From Streptomyces sp. DG2A-72 (GTDB lineage Bacteria; Actinomycetota; Actinomycetes; Streptomycetales; Streptomycetaceae), in the NCBI RefSeq assembly GCF_030499575.1, contig NZ_JASTLC010000001.1:7092001-7156000 (forward strand): a stretch of DNA of 64,000 nucleotides, given 5' to 3'. A model generated the notes under the pieces. That model was not told where the DNA came from. It worked only from the letters and a program-made list of their open reading frames with translations, and did no database searches. Below are positions 16,522 through 24,880 of the stretch, piece after piece. The number at the start of each line of letters is the position of its first letter. The first letter of the stretch is position 1. The translations under genes and the position numbers were made by a program.

Positions 16522-17006
16522 CGCACCCCGCTCTCGCGCGCACGCGACAGGTAACGGCCCGGGACTGGCACCTGGTCGACGCCTTCCACCAGCACTGCTC
16601 GCAGACGAGCCTGCTGCGCCGCTGGGGCCGAACCCGCTTCGCGCGCCGCGACCTTTCGCGGCTGCTCGCCCATGCGGAGTGCTGGATCGGGCTCGACGCC
16701 GACGAGGAACCGGTCGGCCTCGTCTGCGTCGGCCCCGTCAGCCACCAGGAGGGCGTCGTCGACCTCGGACTGCAGGTCGCCGACGCCCGCCAGCGCCAGG
16801 GCATCGGCACTGCACTGGCCCGGCACGCGGCCGACGCCGCCCGCTCCCGGGGCGCTCACACCCTGAGCGCGTACACCGACGCCTCCAACATCCCGATGCT
16901 GCGTCTTCTCGCTTCCCTCGGCCCAGCCGTACACACACGCGACGGCACCCACCGCGATGTCCGCATTGCCCTCGGCGAAACGTCTGCCGACAGCGGGCCG
17001 TCGTGA
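16518..17006 (+). CDS. GNAT-family N-acetyltransferase, probable CTG start
   Basis: About 162 residues. The acetyl-CoA-binding motif is seen as VVDLGLQVADARQRQGIGTA (Q/RxxGxG/A type), followed by LARHAADAARSRGAHTL and a typical AYTDASNIPMLRLLASLG. The open frame continues upstream, but the only start compatible with the preceding gene is CTG at 16518, overlapping its TGA (CTGA). Target substrate unknown; such enzymes acetylate small molecules or protein N-termini. Confidence 0.75.
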   Translation: MTHPALARTRQVTARDWHLVDAFHQHCSQTSLLRRWGRTRFARRDLSRLLAHAECWIGLDADEEPVGLVCVGPVSHQEGVVDLGLQVADARQRQGIGTALARHAADAARSRGAHTLSAYTDASNIPMLRLLASLGPAVHTRDGTHRDVRIALGETSADSGPS

Positions 17007-17033
17007 TCACTCCCACCGAGAAACCAACCGCCC

Positions 17034-17729
17034 ATGCCTCCCACTCCTCCTCCGCCTGCGAAGAAGGCGCTCACGGCCCTCGATCACCGCATTGAGGCGG
17101 CTGTTGGCCACAGCATCGATCAGCTGTGGCAGCACCGCGACCGCGACCTCCTCGACGAGCCGCATGCCCGCCTGGCTGACGCACACCGCGCTCTTGTCCA
17201 GGCCGAACACACCGTGACCTTCTACCGGGTCCAGCTCCAGAGGCTGGCCTCCGGTGAGTTCGCCGTCGACCATGCCTTGTTCACGCGCATCAACCGCACC
17301 GTCGCCACGCTGGAGGAGGCCGCCGCCACACGCGATGATCGCGAGCAACAGGTCAAGGCGGCGCTGGAGCCCGTGGAAGCCGCCACCCGAAGTCGCAGGA
17401 CCGGTCCGTCGGCGGAGCTGCCTCCGCCCGATCATGCGGCCCTGCTCGCCATTGCCCAGGGCGCCACACTGCGGGAACACCTGCTGACCCAGCGCCTGTC
17501 GGTCGTGACCGCCTCTGGCACCCGGGTCACCTACAGCCAGTTCCGTCGTTTGGAGCAGGCTGGTCTCGTCGCACGCGACGACTCCCACCCGCTGCACGCC
17601 GGGCAGCCCGTCACCCTCACCGACGCCGGCCGCTCACTCCTCGTCGCGCCGCGACCGCCCGGACCACAATCCTTGCCGCCTGTGCGGCGGGCTGGAGCCT
17701 GGCCGGCTGCGTCCGCCCCTCGGCGCTGA
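17034..17729 (+). CDS. Coiled-coil protein with winged-helix-like C-terminus
   Basis: 231 residues. Residues 10-120 form long helices with coiled-coil character (LADAHRALVQAEHTVTFYR, TLEEAAATRDDREQQVKAAL). From about residue 130 a winged-helix-like segment appears (ALLAIAQGATLREHLLTQRL, YSQFRRLEQAGLVARD, VTLTDAGRSLL) of the type seen in MarR-like regulators. The C-terminal 30 residues are basic and disordered. It could be an element-encoded DNA-binding protein; the assignment is by pattern only. Confidence 0.55.
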   Translation: MPPTPPPPAKKALTALDHRIEAAVGHSIDQLWQHRDRDLLDEPHARLADAHRALVQAEHTVTFYRVQLQRLASGEFAVDHALFTRINRTVATLEEAAATRDDREQQVKAALEPVEAATRSRRTGPSAELPPPDHAALLAIAQGATLREHLLTQRLSVVTASGTRVTYSQFRRLEQAGLVARDDSHPLHAGQPVTLTDAGRSLLVAPRPPGPQSLPPVRRAGAWPAASAPRR

Positions 17730-17787
17730 AACGCCTCAACGGTCCACTCGCGCACTCCTCGTTCCTGCCTGCGATCCGAAAGCATCG

Positions 17788-18495
17788 ATGCCCACATCCA
17801 CACCGGACTTCCGCCTCGACGGCTACGAGGCCGTCAACGACCGCGTTGACGAGCAGTTCTGGCAGCACATCGCCATCGAGCAGGACATGCTCACCGTCCT
17901 GGCCGAGCACCACACCAGCGACGACCAGCACGGCTTCTACGTCCTGCACAACGGGGCCGTCACCTGGGGGATCCCCGGCGAGCCCCAGATCGTCGCCCTG
18001 CACCTCAAGCGCGACACCGTCTCGCGCACCTTCCGCTTCGCCCACGCCGAGCTGCCCCTGCCGGCCATGGCCCAGTCCTGGCTGATCGCCCGCGGCTGCC
18101 CCGAGGAGAAGATCCTCCTGCCGCAGGGTATGGGCACCATGCCCGCTGACGACGCCACCCGGGCGCTGGAGGAGCGGCTGCGCCGCGACGGCGACCACTT
18201 CGCCTTCCTGACCAGCTACACCCACGACAGCGAGCCCGTCCAGACCACCGTGCTCCTGCGCGCCCTCGACGAGAGGGCGCCCGTGCCGTTCCGGGTGCTG
18301 CTGGAAGAGGCCGACACCTTCACGCACACGCTGCGCGAGGGCGGCTTTGCCTCCTTTGAGGCCGCCACGACCTGGTGGGAGGCGCACTGGAGCGGCGAGG
18401 ACATCCCGCTGCCCGCCCCGGCACCACCCGCCCGCCGCACCACGCTGCCCGCGGCTCCGGCACGCCCCACGCCGCCGCGCGGCCCGAGCCGCTGA
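17788..18495 (+). CDS. Streptomyces hypothetical protein
   Basis: 235 residues. Mixed alpha/beta sequence with clear conservation-like blocks (FWQHIAIEQDMLTVLAEHH, GFYVLHNGAVTWGIPGEP, HFAFLTSYTHDSEPVQTTVL, ATTWWEAHWSGEDIPLPAP) and a proline-rich tail. No signal peptide, membrane helix or known motif is seen. It ends the first plus-strand block; the next palindrome-controlled unit starts after it. Function unknown. Confidence 0.65.
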   Translation: MPTSTPDFRLDGYEAVNDRVDEQFWQHIAIEQDMLTVLAEHHTSDDQHGFYVLHNGAVTWGIPGEPQIVALHLKRDTVSRTFRFAHAELPLPAMAQSWLIARGCPEEKILLPQGMGTMPADDATRALEERLRRDGDHFAFLTSYTHDSEPVQTTVLLRALDERAPVPFRVLLEEADTFTHTLREGGFASFEAATTWWEAHWSGEDIPLPAPAPPARRTTLPAAPARPTPPRGPSR

Positions 18496-18584
18496 GCCGA
18501 ATACGAGAACTTCCCCCGGTGTCACGCCATTTCGTGCCGGTACGGATGCCGTTCCGCGTATGCGAGTGCGGAATATAGCAGCAC

Positions 18585-18609
18585 ATCCCCGGTTACCGAA
18601 ACCGGGGAT
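18585..18609 (+). promoter_or_regulatory. Perfect 25-bp palindromic operator-like site
   Basis: ATCCCCGGTT, spacer ACCGA, AACCGGGGAT: ten-base arms in perfect complement. A TATAGC (18574-18579) resembling a -10 box lies five bases upstream, so the palindrome would overlap the transcription start of the SH3-protein gene at 18697. The arms are the same as at 13623/13691, and most of the site is repeated at 14688. Read as a repressor operator; the regulator is not identified. Confidence 0.65.
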
Positions 18610-18696
18610 TCTCCGGACTCTTGAATTCGGCCCGCACGGGATCTGCCCGGGCCTGTTCCTGCATTTTTCCTTCCCCTCTATGGAGTCCAATTCCCC

Positions 18697-19041
18697 ATGC
18701 GCTCAACCCGAATAGCCGTCTCGGCTGCGCTTCTCGGCGCCCTCGCTCTGCCCCTGGTCTCCGCGACCGCTGCGAGCGCCGTACCCGCCCAGGTGCCTGC
18801 CTCGATGACCGACCCGTCCTGCACCGGTCCGGGGCCGTGGGTGGTCGGCACCAAGGCCGTCACCATCCGGTCCAAGGCGTCCGCCACGTCCACCGCCGTC
18901 GGGATTTTGTACCGGGGCCACAAGTTCACCGTGCACAAGACCAGCGGAAAGTGGCGCTACATCACCGACAGGACGACTGGCGTCAAGGGCTGGGTCTCCG
19001 CCACCTACGTCTACCGCTCCGTCGGCATGTGCCTGGACTAG
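18697..19041 (+). CDS. Secreted bacterial SH3-domain protein
   Basis: 114 residues. A signal peptide (MRSTRIAVSAALLGALALP to ASAVPAQ, about 29 residues) is followed by one bacterial SH3 (SH3b) domain: KAVTIRSKASATSTAVGIL, GHKFTVHKTSGKWRYI, GVKGWVSATYVYR. SH3b domains bind cell-wall peptides. Two cysteines (SCTGPG and GMCLD) flank the domain and may pair. It is the first gene after a palindromic operator-like site. It may modify or mark the cell surface of the element's host. Confidence 0.8.
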   Translation: MRSTRIAVSAALLGALALPLVSATAASAVPAQVPASMTDPSCTGPGPWVVGTKAVTIRSKASATSTAVGILYRGHKFTVHKTSGKWRYITDRTTGVKGWVSATYVYRSVGMCLD

Positions 19042-19151
19042 CCAGAAAGCTGCCCCGGCCAAGTCTGTTCTGAATTGCCGCCATCTGTAAGGCGGTTGGG
19101 TCGTGAAATAGCGGCCCTGTTTCCCCGAATGCCCACGGAAAGGAGCTTGCT

Positions 19152-19619
19152 GTGCCCGATGTCGACGATGTGCTGGGCGTTCTCACCGAGCAGATAGAGA
19201 CCCGCTTCCAGATGCCGATCGCCGCGCTGCGCCAAGCTGTATCCGCCGCTCCCCAGGCCAGCCCGGAAGCCGTCACGATCGTGCGCTGGCACGGCCTGCT
19301 CAGCGAGGCCCAGCAGGTATTGGACCGGGCCGAAGACGTCCTTGCCGAAGCCCTCGCCCGGCACGTGGAGGCTGTGCCCGACGGTGAGTTCGTCGAGCTG
19401 CCCGAGCAGGTTATGCGGCTCGCGCGCACGGTGAACGTCGCGCACGCCGTGCGGCAGGGACGCGTCATGACGGTGCGCCACCTCCTTGACCCCCAGGCGA
19501 TCGGAAACCGCACGGCCCTGTGGCGCTCGCCGGCGGCGCGCCGGGGCCCGGCCCTGGCGACCACCGCACCGTCCGTGCCCGCCGCCGGCCAGGCTCCTGT
19601 ACGCGGAGCGGTCCGATGA
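19152..19619 (+). CDS. Helical hypothetical protein
   Basis: 155 residues from GTG. Helical sequence (VLGVLTEQIETRF, WHGLLSEAQQVLDRAEDVLA, LPEQVMRLARTVNVAHAV) with a disordered tail. It is the first of three similar-sized helical proteins (to 20498), all of which pair an N-terminal helix bundle with a Pro/Ala-rich tail. Its stop overlaps the next start (ATGA). No recognised family. Confidence 0.6.
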   Translation: MPDVDDVLGVLTEQIETRFQMPIAALRQAVSAAPQASPEAVTIVRWHGLLSEAQQVLDRAEDVLAEALARHVEAVPDGEFVELPEQVMRLARTVNVAHAVRQGRVMTVRHLLDPQAIGNRTALWRSPAARRGPALATTAPSVPAAGQAPVRGAVR

Positions 19620-20059
19620 GCGTGATCGACAAGACCTCCACCCAGGACAGCCTGCTGGAGCAGGCGTTCGGAGCCCCGGTCCGAGAGCTGTATGCGCAGG
19701 CGACAGGGCCTGACGCCTCCGCGGCCCTGGTGCGCGCGCTGGAGCTGCGCAGCTTCTTGGTGGTGGCCGAGGAACAGGTCGCCCGGGTACGGGACCGGGT
19801 CCACCAGGCCACCGCCGGCGACCGGGACATGAACGAGCTGTCCGCCGACGATCTGCGCTTCGACGCCCAGTGGCTGGAGGCCGCGCTGTCCGGACGCAAC
19901 GGCTACATCGCCGCCCTCGGTGAGCTCCTGCGGACCATGCCCGAGCGCGGCCAGCGCCCACCTTGGCCCGTCCAGTTTGCCCAGCAGAAGATCACGGCCG
20001 TTGCCTCGCCCGTCCCGGCGTCCTCGCGCGCCGGGGCGGTGCGAGCCCACCGCCCCTGA
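19616..20059 (+). CDS. Helical hypothetical protein
   Basis: 147 residues, start ATG fixed by overlap with the upstream stop. Helical (QAFGAPVRELYAQATG, ALELRSFLVVAEEQVARVRD, LRFDAQWLEAALSGRNGYIA). It resembles its neighbours in length and character, suggesting an internally duplicated or co-assembling set. Unknown function. Confidence 0.6.
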   Translation: MSVIDKTSTQDSLLEQAFGAPVRELYAQATGPDASAALVRALELRSFLVVAEEQVARVRDRVHQATAGDRDMNELSADDLRFDAQWLEAALSGRNGYIAALGELLRTMPERGQRPPWPVQFAQQKITAVASPVPASSRAGAVRAHRP

Positions 20060-20075
20060 AAGTCCCACCGACCCT

Positions 20076-20498
20076 TTGTCCCAGCCTTCCGCCAGCGACT
20101 CGCAGAAGATCGCCGGGCGCATCGAGGACCTCTACGCCAAGCCGCTGGCCGACCTAGAAGCCCTCGCCGACCTCAATCCCGAGGGCAGCATGCTGGCCGC
20201 CCTGATCAGCGGTCTCACCGATCTGCAGTTCGCCGAGCGCAACATCGCCTTCCAGCTGCAGCGGCTGCGTGAACTGGCCCACCCGGAACGTCAGATCGGC
20301 TCCGTCGAGGCCGTCCACATCCTCGACTGCGCCCGCCGGATCGCCGACTCCGTCGCCACCCGCGACGTCTACGCCAAGACCCTGAGCGGCGTCCTGGCCA
20401 GTCTGCACCGCGTGCCCGCCCCGGCGGCGAGTCCTGAGCCCGTACCCGCTGCCGCACCGGCTGCTGCGCCCGCGCGTGCTGCCGCCCGCACTCGCTGA
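20076..20498 (+). CDS. Helical hypothetical protein
   Basis: 140 residues from TTG at 20076 (MSQPSASDSQKIAGRIEDLY), chosen because the longer frame overlaps the upstream gene. Helical middle (LLAALISGLTDLQFAERNIA-like, AVHILDCARRIADSVATRD) and an Ala/Pro-rich tail of 30 residues. Third of the three similar helical genes. Unknown function. Confidence 0.55.
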   Translation: MSQPSASDSQKIAGRIEDLYAKPLADLEALADLNPEGSMLAALISGLTDLQFAERNIAFQLQRLRELAHPERQIGSVEAVHILDCARRIADSVATRDVYAKTLSGVLASLHRVPAPAASPEPVPAAAPAAAPARAAARTR

Positions 20499-20530
20499 CC
20501 TTCCCCACCCCCGTTTGAGGAGTTCCCCCT

Positions 20531-21415
20531 TTGGCCGCCACCGGTCTGCCCCGCACCACCCGCACTGACCTCGCACGCGTCACCGAGTCGCTGGACATGC
20601 TCGCCCCGCGCTGGAGCGTGTGGACGCTGATGACGCTCGCCGAACAGCCGCTGCGCTACATGGAGATCAGGTCTCAGCTGTCGTGGCTGCACTCCGGCCA
20701 GCTGAACCCCCGGCTGCGCAAGCTCACCGACTCGGGTCTGATCCAGCGCACCGAACACGGCCCGCGCCACGTCACCTACAGCCTGACGGCGCGGGCAACC
20801 GAGCTGCTGCCCGCCCTCACTGTCATCGCTGCCTGGGGGGACGAACACCTGGAGAAGGAACTCGTACGCAACGCGCGCACGGGAGAGATGGAGCCCGAGC
20901 GGATTCCCGCGGCCCAGAATGCCGAGGACACCATTGTCCTGATCAGCCCGCGGCACACCACCCCGATCTTGTGGGCGTTGAAGGCCCGTGGGGCGGCGAG
21001 CGCGAAGGCCCTGGCCGCCGAGGCCATGCCGACCTACGGGCTGCCCGCCGTCTACCTGCCGCTGGACCGGCTGGTCGCCGACGGCCTGGTCGTCAACCGC
21101 TCTACGGCCACGGGCGTCGGCGAGTATCAGCTCTCCGCAACAGGCAGGGCCCTCGCGCCCGTCTTCCAGAGCCTTTCGGCCTGGGCGGCCGGCCGCCCGA
21201 TCGAAACCGCCGGCGCCCACCCGCTGTGGGGGCAGGCACCCGCCTCCGCCCAGACGCGTTCCGGGCCGTGGCTGACCACCCAGACACGCCTCCCGGCTCC
21301 CGCAGCCCCCACTGCTCCGACCGCGGCCCCGGCGTGGCGGGGCGGCGACCTCTTCTCCCACCAGACACCCGCCCGCCCCCTGACGGTCTCCCCGGCAGGA
21401 GGCCCGCGCCGATGA
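20531..21415 (+). CDS. HxlR-type regulator with two winged-helix domains
   Basis: 294 residues from TTG with GAGGAG upstream. Residues 10-120 are a clear HxlR/MarR-type winged helix (WSVWTLMTLAEQPLRYMEI, LNPRLRKLTDSGLIQRTEHG, YSLTARATELLPAL). Residues 135-230 form a second, divergent one (PILWALKARGAASAKALA, VYLPLDRLVADGLVVNRS, YQLSATGRALAPVFQSLSAW). HxlR proteins normally have a single domain and bind as dimers, so this looks like a tandem fusion that may bind as a monomer. A 60-residue Pro/Ala tail follows. Coupled by ATGA to the next gene. Confidence 0.75.
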   Translation: MAATGLPRTTRTDLARVTESLDMLAPRWSVWTLMTLAEQPLRYMEIRSQLSWLHSGQLNPRLRKLTDSGLIQRTEHGPRHVTYSLTARATELLPALTVIAAWGDEHLEKELVRNARTGEMEPERIPAAQNAEDTIVLISPRHTTPILWALKARGAASAKALAAEAMPTYGLPAVYLPLDRLVADGLVVNRSTATGVGEYQLSATGRALAPVFQSLSAWAAGRPIETAGAHPLWGQAPASAQTRSGPWLTTQTRLPAPAAPTAPTAAPAWRGGDLFSHQTPARPLTVSPAGGPRR

Positions 21416-21924
21416 GCCGCACCGCGATCCTTAACCATCCGCACACGGGCCGCGTGGTCAGCGCACTGTCCCTGCCGGCTCTGATCCGGCTGGTCAGCGA
21501 GATCGACGACAACGGCCCCATCAGCCACCAACGCGGCAGCCTGCAAGGCGCCTTCGGCGACCTTCCCCGACACCAGCTGCGTTACGCCACCGACGTAGCA
21601 CGCGCGCTCGGCCTGGTGCACTTCGCCGACCGTGCACCGGCTCGCTACCGGCTCACCGAGGCGGGCGAGGACCTCGCCGAGGTGTACGACACCGTCGCCC
21701 GCTGGTCGCGTACCCACCAATACCCCAGCGAGGCCAGCGACTTCGTCACCCGCGTCCAGCAGACCCTGAAACTGCTCGGCACCGTCCTCCGAGCCGAGGC
21801 GGCCTTCGCGCCTGCGGAGCTGCGGGACGCGCTGGCCGAGTGGCTCCAGACGCACCCGCAGGTCCTGCACGCGGTGGCATCCCGCTCCTCCCACACGGAG
21901 GATGAGACGGAGCACGCTGCGTGA
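21412..21924 (+). CDS. Small winged-helix-like protein
   Basis: 170 residues, start ATG overlapping the upstream stop. The first 95 residues resemble the second domain of the preceding HxlR protein: LPALIRLVSEIDDNGPISHQ, LRYATDVARALGLVHFAD, YRLTEAGEDLAEVYDTVARW. The rest is helical. It may be a partner of the HxlR protein that arose by domain duplication. Overlaps the following MFS gene (GTGA), so all three genes are coupled. Confidence 0.6.
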   Translation: MSRTAILNHPHTGRVVSALSLPALIRLVSEIDDNGPISHQRGSLQGAFGDLPRHQLRYATDVARALGLVHFADRAPARYRLTEAGEDLAEVYDTVARWSRTHQYPSEASDFVTRVQQTLKLLGTVLRAEAAFAPAELRDALAEWLQTHPQVLHAVASRSSHTEDETEHAA

Positions 21925-23162
21925 GAGCCCGCACCGGAAGTCGGCCCTCCCGCCGGCCGGTTTCCCCGCTGCTGCGCGGCGTTTATCTGCCGCGCAGCAT
22001 GGACGCCGCCGCGTTCGCCATGACCACGTACGGCATCCCCCTGCTGGTACTGGCCACCACCGACTCCGCGGCCCTGACCGGGCTGGCGTTCGCACTGGAG
22101 TGGATTCCCCGCCTGGGGACATTCGCGGTGGCCGGTGCCCTGGTCGACCGCTACGGCTCCCGCCGAGTCTTCCGCCTCGCTTCGGCGGCGCGCGCCCTGG
22201 TCGTGCTCGCCGTCGCGCTCGTCCTGCCACAGCAGAACGACCCCGTTGCGGCCACCGTCACCGTCCTGCTGCTCGCCGCCTCCACCGGAGCGCTCACGGA
22301 GTTCTCCTACGTCGCCGCCGAGACCGCAGGTGCAGTGGCCGCCCGCGCCGCCGACGCGCGTGCCCACCGTGTGCAGGCGGTCCTGCTCGGCATCGACCAG
22401 ACGGCGACCCTGGCCGGACCCGCGCTCGCCGGGCTGCTGCTCCACTGGACAGGTGCCGCCGGCATGCTGACGGCGATCGCCGGGTTCTCGCTGCTCGGCT
22501 GTGCCCTCGCCCCTCGCCCAAGAGACCACGAGCAGGTCCGTGAGACGGAGCCCGTGCGCAAGGGGCTGCGCACGGGCTGGTCGACCCTGCAGTCGCTGCC
22601 CGCGCTCGGCTGGCTGGTGACCGGACTGACCCTGTCCAACCTGGCGGTCGGACTCCTGCAGGCCGCCGCCCCGGTGATCGTGGTCAAGCAGCTCGGGCAC
22701 TCCACCGCCGACGTCGGCCTGATCTGGTCGGCCGCCGCCCTTGCCTCCCTCGCAGCGGTCGCCGTCTGCCGCAAAGCCATCGACCGCTACGGCCTGTGGC
22801 CAGTGGGCGCCGTCTCCGCGGCGATCGCTGCCACCGCGTGCCTGACCGTCTCCTTCACCCACACCTACAGCGCCTACCTCGCACTCACCGCTGTCCTCAT
22901 GGCTGGCGAAGGCGGTATGACCGTGGTGCTGCGGACCCTGCGCACCCACCTCATCCCGCCTGAGGTGTTCGGCGCCACCCTCTCCCTGACCATTCTGCTG
23001 CTCCTGCTGCCCTTTCCCCTCGCCGGAATCCTCGTCGCGGCCGTACCGCCCTCGCTGCTCGGCCACGCGATCACCGGCTGCGCCGTCCTGCAGGCCCTGG
23101 GCCTCGCCGTCACCTTCGCGCGCCTGCGCACCGTCCCCGGCCTGCGCGCCTCCTTCACCTGA
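21921..23162 (+). CDS. MFS transporter (EntS-like, MFS_3)
   Basis: 413 residues from GTG. About twelve membrane segments, with the A-motif-like loop GALVDRYGSRRVFRLAS after helix 2 and a similar CRKAIDRYGLWPVGAVSAA at mid-protein. The LRGVYLPRSMDAAAFAMTTY N-terminus is of the multidrug/siderophore exporter type. It is coupled to two winged-helix regulators, which probably control it, and lies before the ATP-grasp cluster, so it may export a product or give resistance. Confidence 0.8.
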   Translation: MRARTGSRPSRRPVSPLLRGVYLPRSMDAAAFAMTTYGIPLLVLATTDSAALTGLAFALEWIPRLGTFAVAGALVDRYGSRRVFRLASAARALVVLAVALVLPQQNDPVAATVTVLLLAASTGALTEFSYVAAETAGAVAARAADARAHRVQAVLLGIDQTATLAGPALAGLLLHWTGAAGMLTAIAGFSLLGCALAPRPRDHEQVRETEPVRKGLRTGWSTLQSLPALGWLVTGLTLSNLAVGLLQAAAPVIVVKQLGHSTADVGLIWSAAALASLAAVAVCRKAIDRYGLWPVGAVSAAIAATACLTVSFTHTYSAYLALTAVLMAGEGGMTVVLRTLRTHLIPPEVFGATLSLTILLLLLPFPLAGILVAAVPPSLLGHAITGCAVLQALGLAVTFARLRTVPGLRASFT

Positions 23163-23212
23163 ACCCACCCGGCCGCCCGCTGCCGACCGCTCGTCCTCAC
23201 GGAGACCACCCG

Positions 23213-23551
23213 ATGCCCACGCCCCACGCCTGCGCCCACCAGCACCCCGGGACGGCGGCCCGTCTTTCGCGCCGCGCGGGATCGAGGCCCACGATCACCG
23301 ACCGCTTCCTCGCCTTCGACGCCCAACACCCCTACGTCTACCGGGCTTTGGAACGGCTGACCGCCCAGCGGCTGGCCTCGGGGGCCACCCGCATCGGGCT
23401 CAAGGCCCTCTTCGAAGACGTGCGCTGGCAGCTGCCCGAGGGCATCCGTGGCCTCAGCAACAACTTCACCGCTCTCTACGCGCGGAAGCTGATCGCCGAT
23501 CACCCCCACTGGGCCTCCGCCTTCGAGCTGCGGCGCCGGCGAACCCCCTGA
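23213..23551 (+). CDS. Small conserved hypothetical protein
   Basis: 112 residues. After a variable His/Ala-rich N-terminus, the block TDRFLAFDAQHPYVYRALER, GATRIGLKALFEDVRWQLP and LSNNFTALYARKLIADHPHW is the kind of sequence found in small phage and plasmid proteins of actinobacteria. Predicted helical and soluble. No enzyme motif. Function unknown. Confidence 0.65.
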   Translation: MPTPHACAHQHPGTAARLSRRAGSRPTITDRFLAFDAQHPYVYRALERLTAQRLASGATRIGLKALFEDVRWQLPEGIRGLSNNFTALYARKLIADHPHWASAFELRRRRTP

Positions 23552-23608
23552 CCTGCCCGCATCCCAGCCCTCGACTGCCCCTTTCCTCTTTCCTGTTTGG
23601 AGCCCTGC

Positions 23609-24880
23609 TTGTCCTCTCGTACCGGTAACCCGGTCGTCCTGATCGTCGCCGCCGCGGACATGGAGGCCGAGGCATACCGCGGGTTCTGTCTGGAGAACAT
23701 CGCAGCTCACTACGACGTGGTCCTGGTCACCAGTGTTGAACCCACGTGGGAGCGCGCCTTCATCACAGACTGGGAAGTCGCCGATCCCACCGACCAGGCC
23801 GCCCTGGCCGTGGCCGGCCATGCGTTGGCAGCACGCCACCACCTGGCCGGGATCATGACCTGGACCGAGTGGTATCTCGTTCCGGTCGCACGCCTCGCCC
23901 GCCGGCTTGGCCTGCCCGCCAGCCCGCCGGAGGTGATGCGGGGCTGCCGCAACAAGGCCACCGCACGCGCTCTCTTCGCCCGCCACGGGGTGCCCTCGGC
24001 CGCGTCCGCCCGGGTCCGCACCGTCGAAGAAGCCGTCCAGGCCGCGGCGCGGATCGGCTACCCGGTCGTCCTCAAGCCCGCCGCGCACGCGGCCAGCATC
24101 GGCGTGATCCGCGTCAACACCCCCGGCGAACTGCCCGCCGCGTCCGCGATCGCCGCGCAGACGGCAGGACGTGGCGTGGAGAGCCGCGAGGTCCTGGTCG
24201 AGGAGTACCTCGACGGGGACGAGGTGAGCGTCGAGTGCGCCACCTTCCAGGGCCAGACCACGGTCGTCGCCGTCACCCGCAAGACCGTCGGCTTGGAGCC
24301 CTACTTCGAGGAACTCGCGCACACGGTGGACGCGGCCGACCCACTGCTGGCCACCGTGGCCCCGGCCGCCGAAGCCGCGATCGCCGCGTTGGGCATCACA
24401 GGCGGGATCAGCCACGTCGAGATGCGCCTGGTCGCCGGCCGCCCGAGGCTGATCGAGGTCAACGCGCGCATCGCCGGCGACCTGATCGGCCACCTCGTCC
24501 ACCTCGCCACCGGCGTCGACCTCGCCCGTGCCGCCGCCGACATCGCCTGCGGACGCGCCCCCGACCTGACCCCCACCCGCCGCGAGGCCGCAGCGATCCG
24601 TTTCATCTATCCGGCCTACTCCGGCACCCTCACCGTCTGCCGCCTTACGGAACGGACCAGGGGACTGGAGCGTGTCCGTTTCCAGCGACAGGCCGGCGAC
24701 CAGCTCGTGCTGCCGCAGGACGGAGGAGATCTGTTCACCGCGCGCATCGGCCTCCTGATCACCACCGGCCCGAGTGCCGCCGTCGCCCAGGCCCGCACCC
24801 AGGAGGCATACCGCAACCTCGACGTCCAGGTGGCTGCCGCTGCGCAGACGGACCCGGCCGGAGAGGGCCTCGCCGCGTGA
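23609..24880 (+). CDS. ATP-grasp ligase
   Basis: 423 residues from TTG at 23609, seven bases after TTTGGAG; TTG at 23597 is an alternative. It has the ATP-grasp fold: an N-terminal Rossmann-like part (VVLIVAAADMEAEAYRGF), the central clamp VLKPAAHAASIGVIRV with the ATP-binding Lys, EYLDGDEVSVEC, and the Mg-binding RPRLIEVNARIAGD near residue 285. Such enzymes (carnosine synthase, biotin carboxylase-like, dapdiamide ligases) form amide bonds through an acyl phosphate. The coupled MFS and HAD genes suggest synthesis and export of a small peptide-like compound, or its modification. Confidence 0.8.
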   Translation: MSSRTGNPVVLIVAAADMEAEAYRGFCLENIAAHYDVVLVTSVEPTWERAFITDWEVADPTDQAALAVAGHALAARHHLAGIMTWTEWYLVPVARLARRLGLPASPPEVMRGCRNKATARALFARHGVPSAASARVRTVEEAVQAAARIGYPVVLKPAAHAASIGVIRVNTPGELPAASAIAAQTAGRGVESREVLVEEYLDGDEVSVECATFQGQTTVVAVTRKTVGLEPYFEELAHTVDAADPLLATVAPAAEAAIAALGITGGISHVEMRLVAGRPRLIEVNARIAGDLIGHLVHLATGVDLARAAADIACGRAPDLTPTRREAAAIRFIYPAYSGTLTVCRLTERTRGLERVRFQRQAGDQLVLPQDGGDLFTARIGLLITTGPSAAVAQARTQEAYRNLDVQVAAAAQTDPAGEGLAA

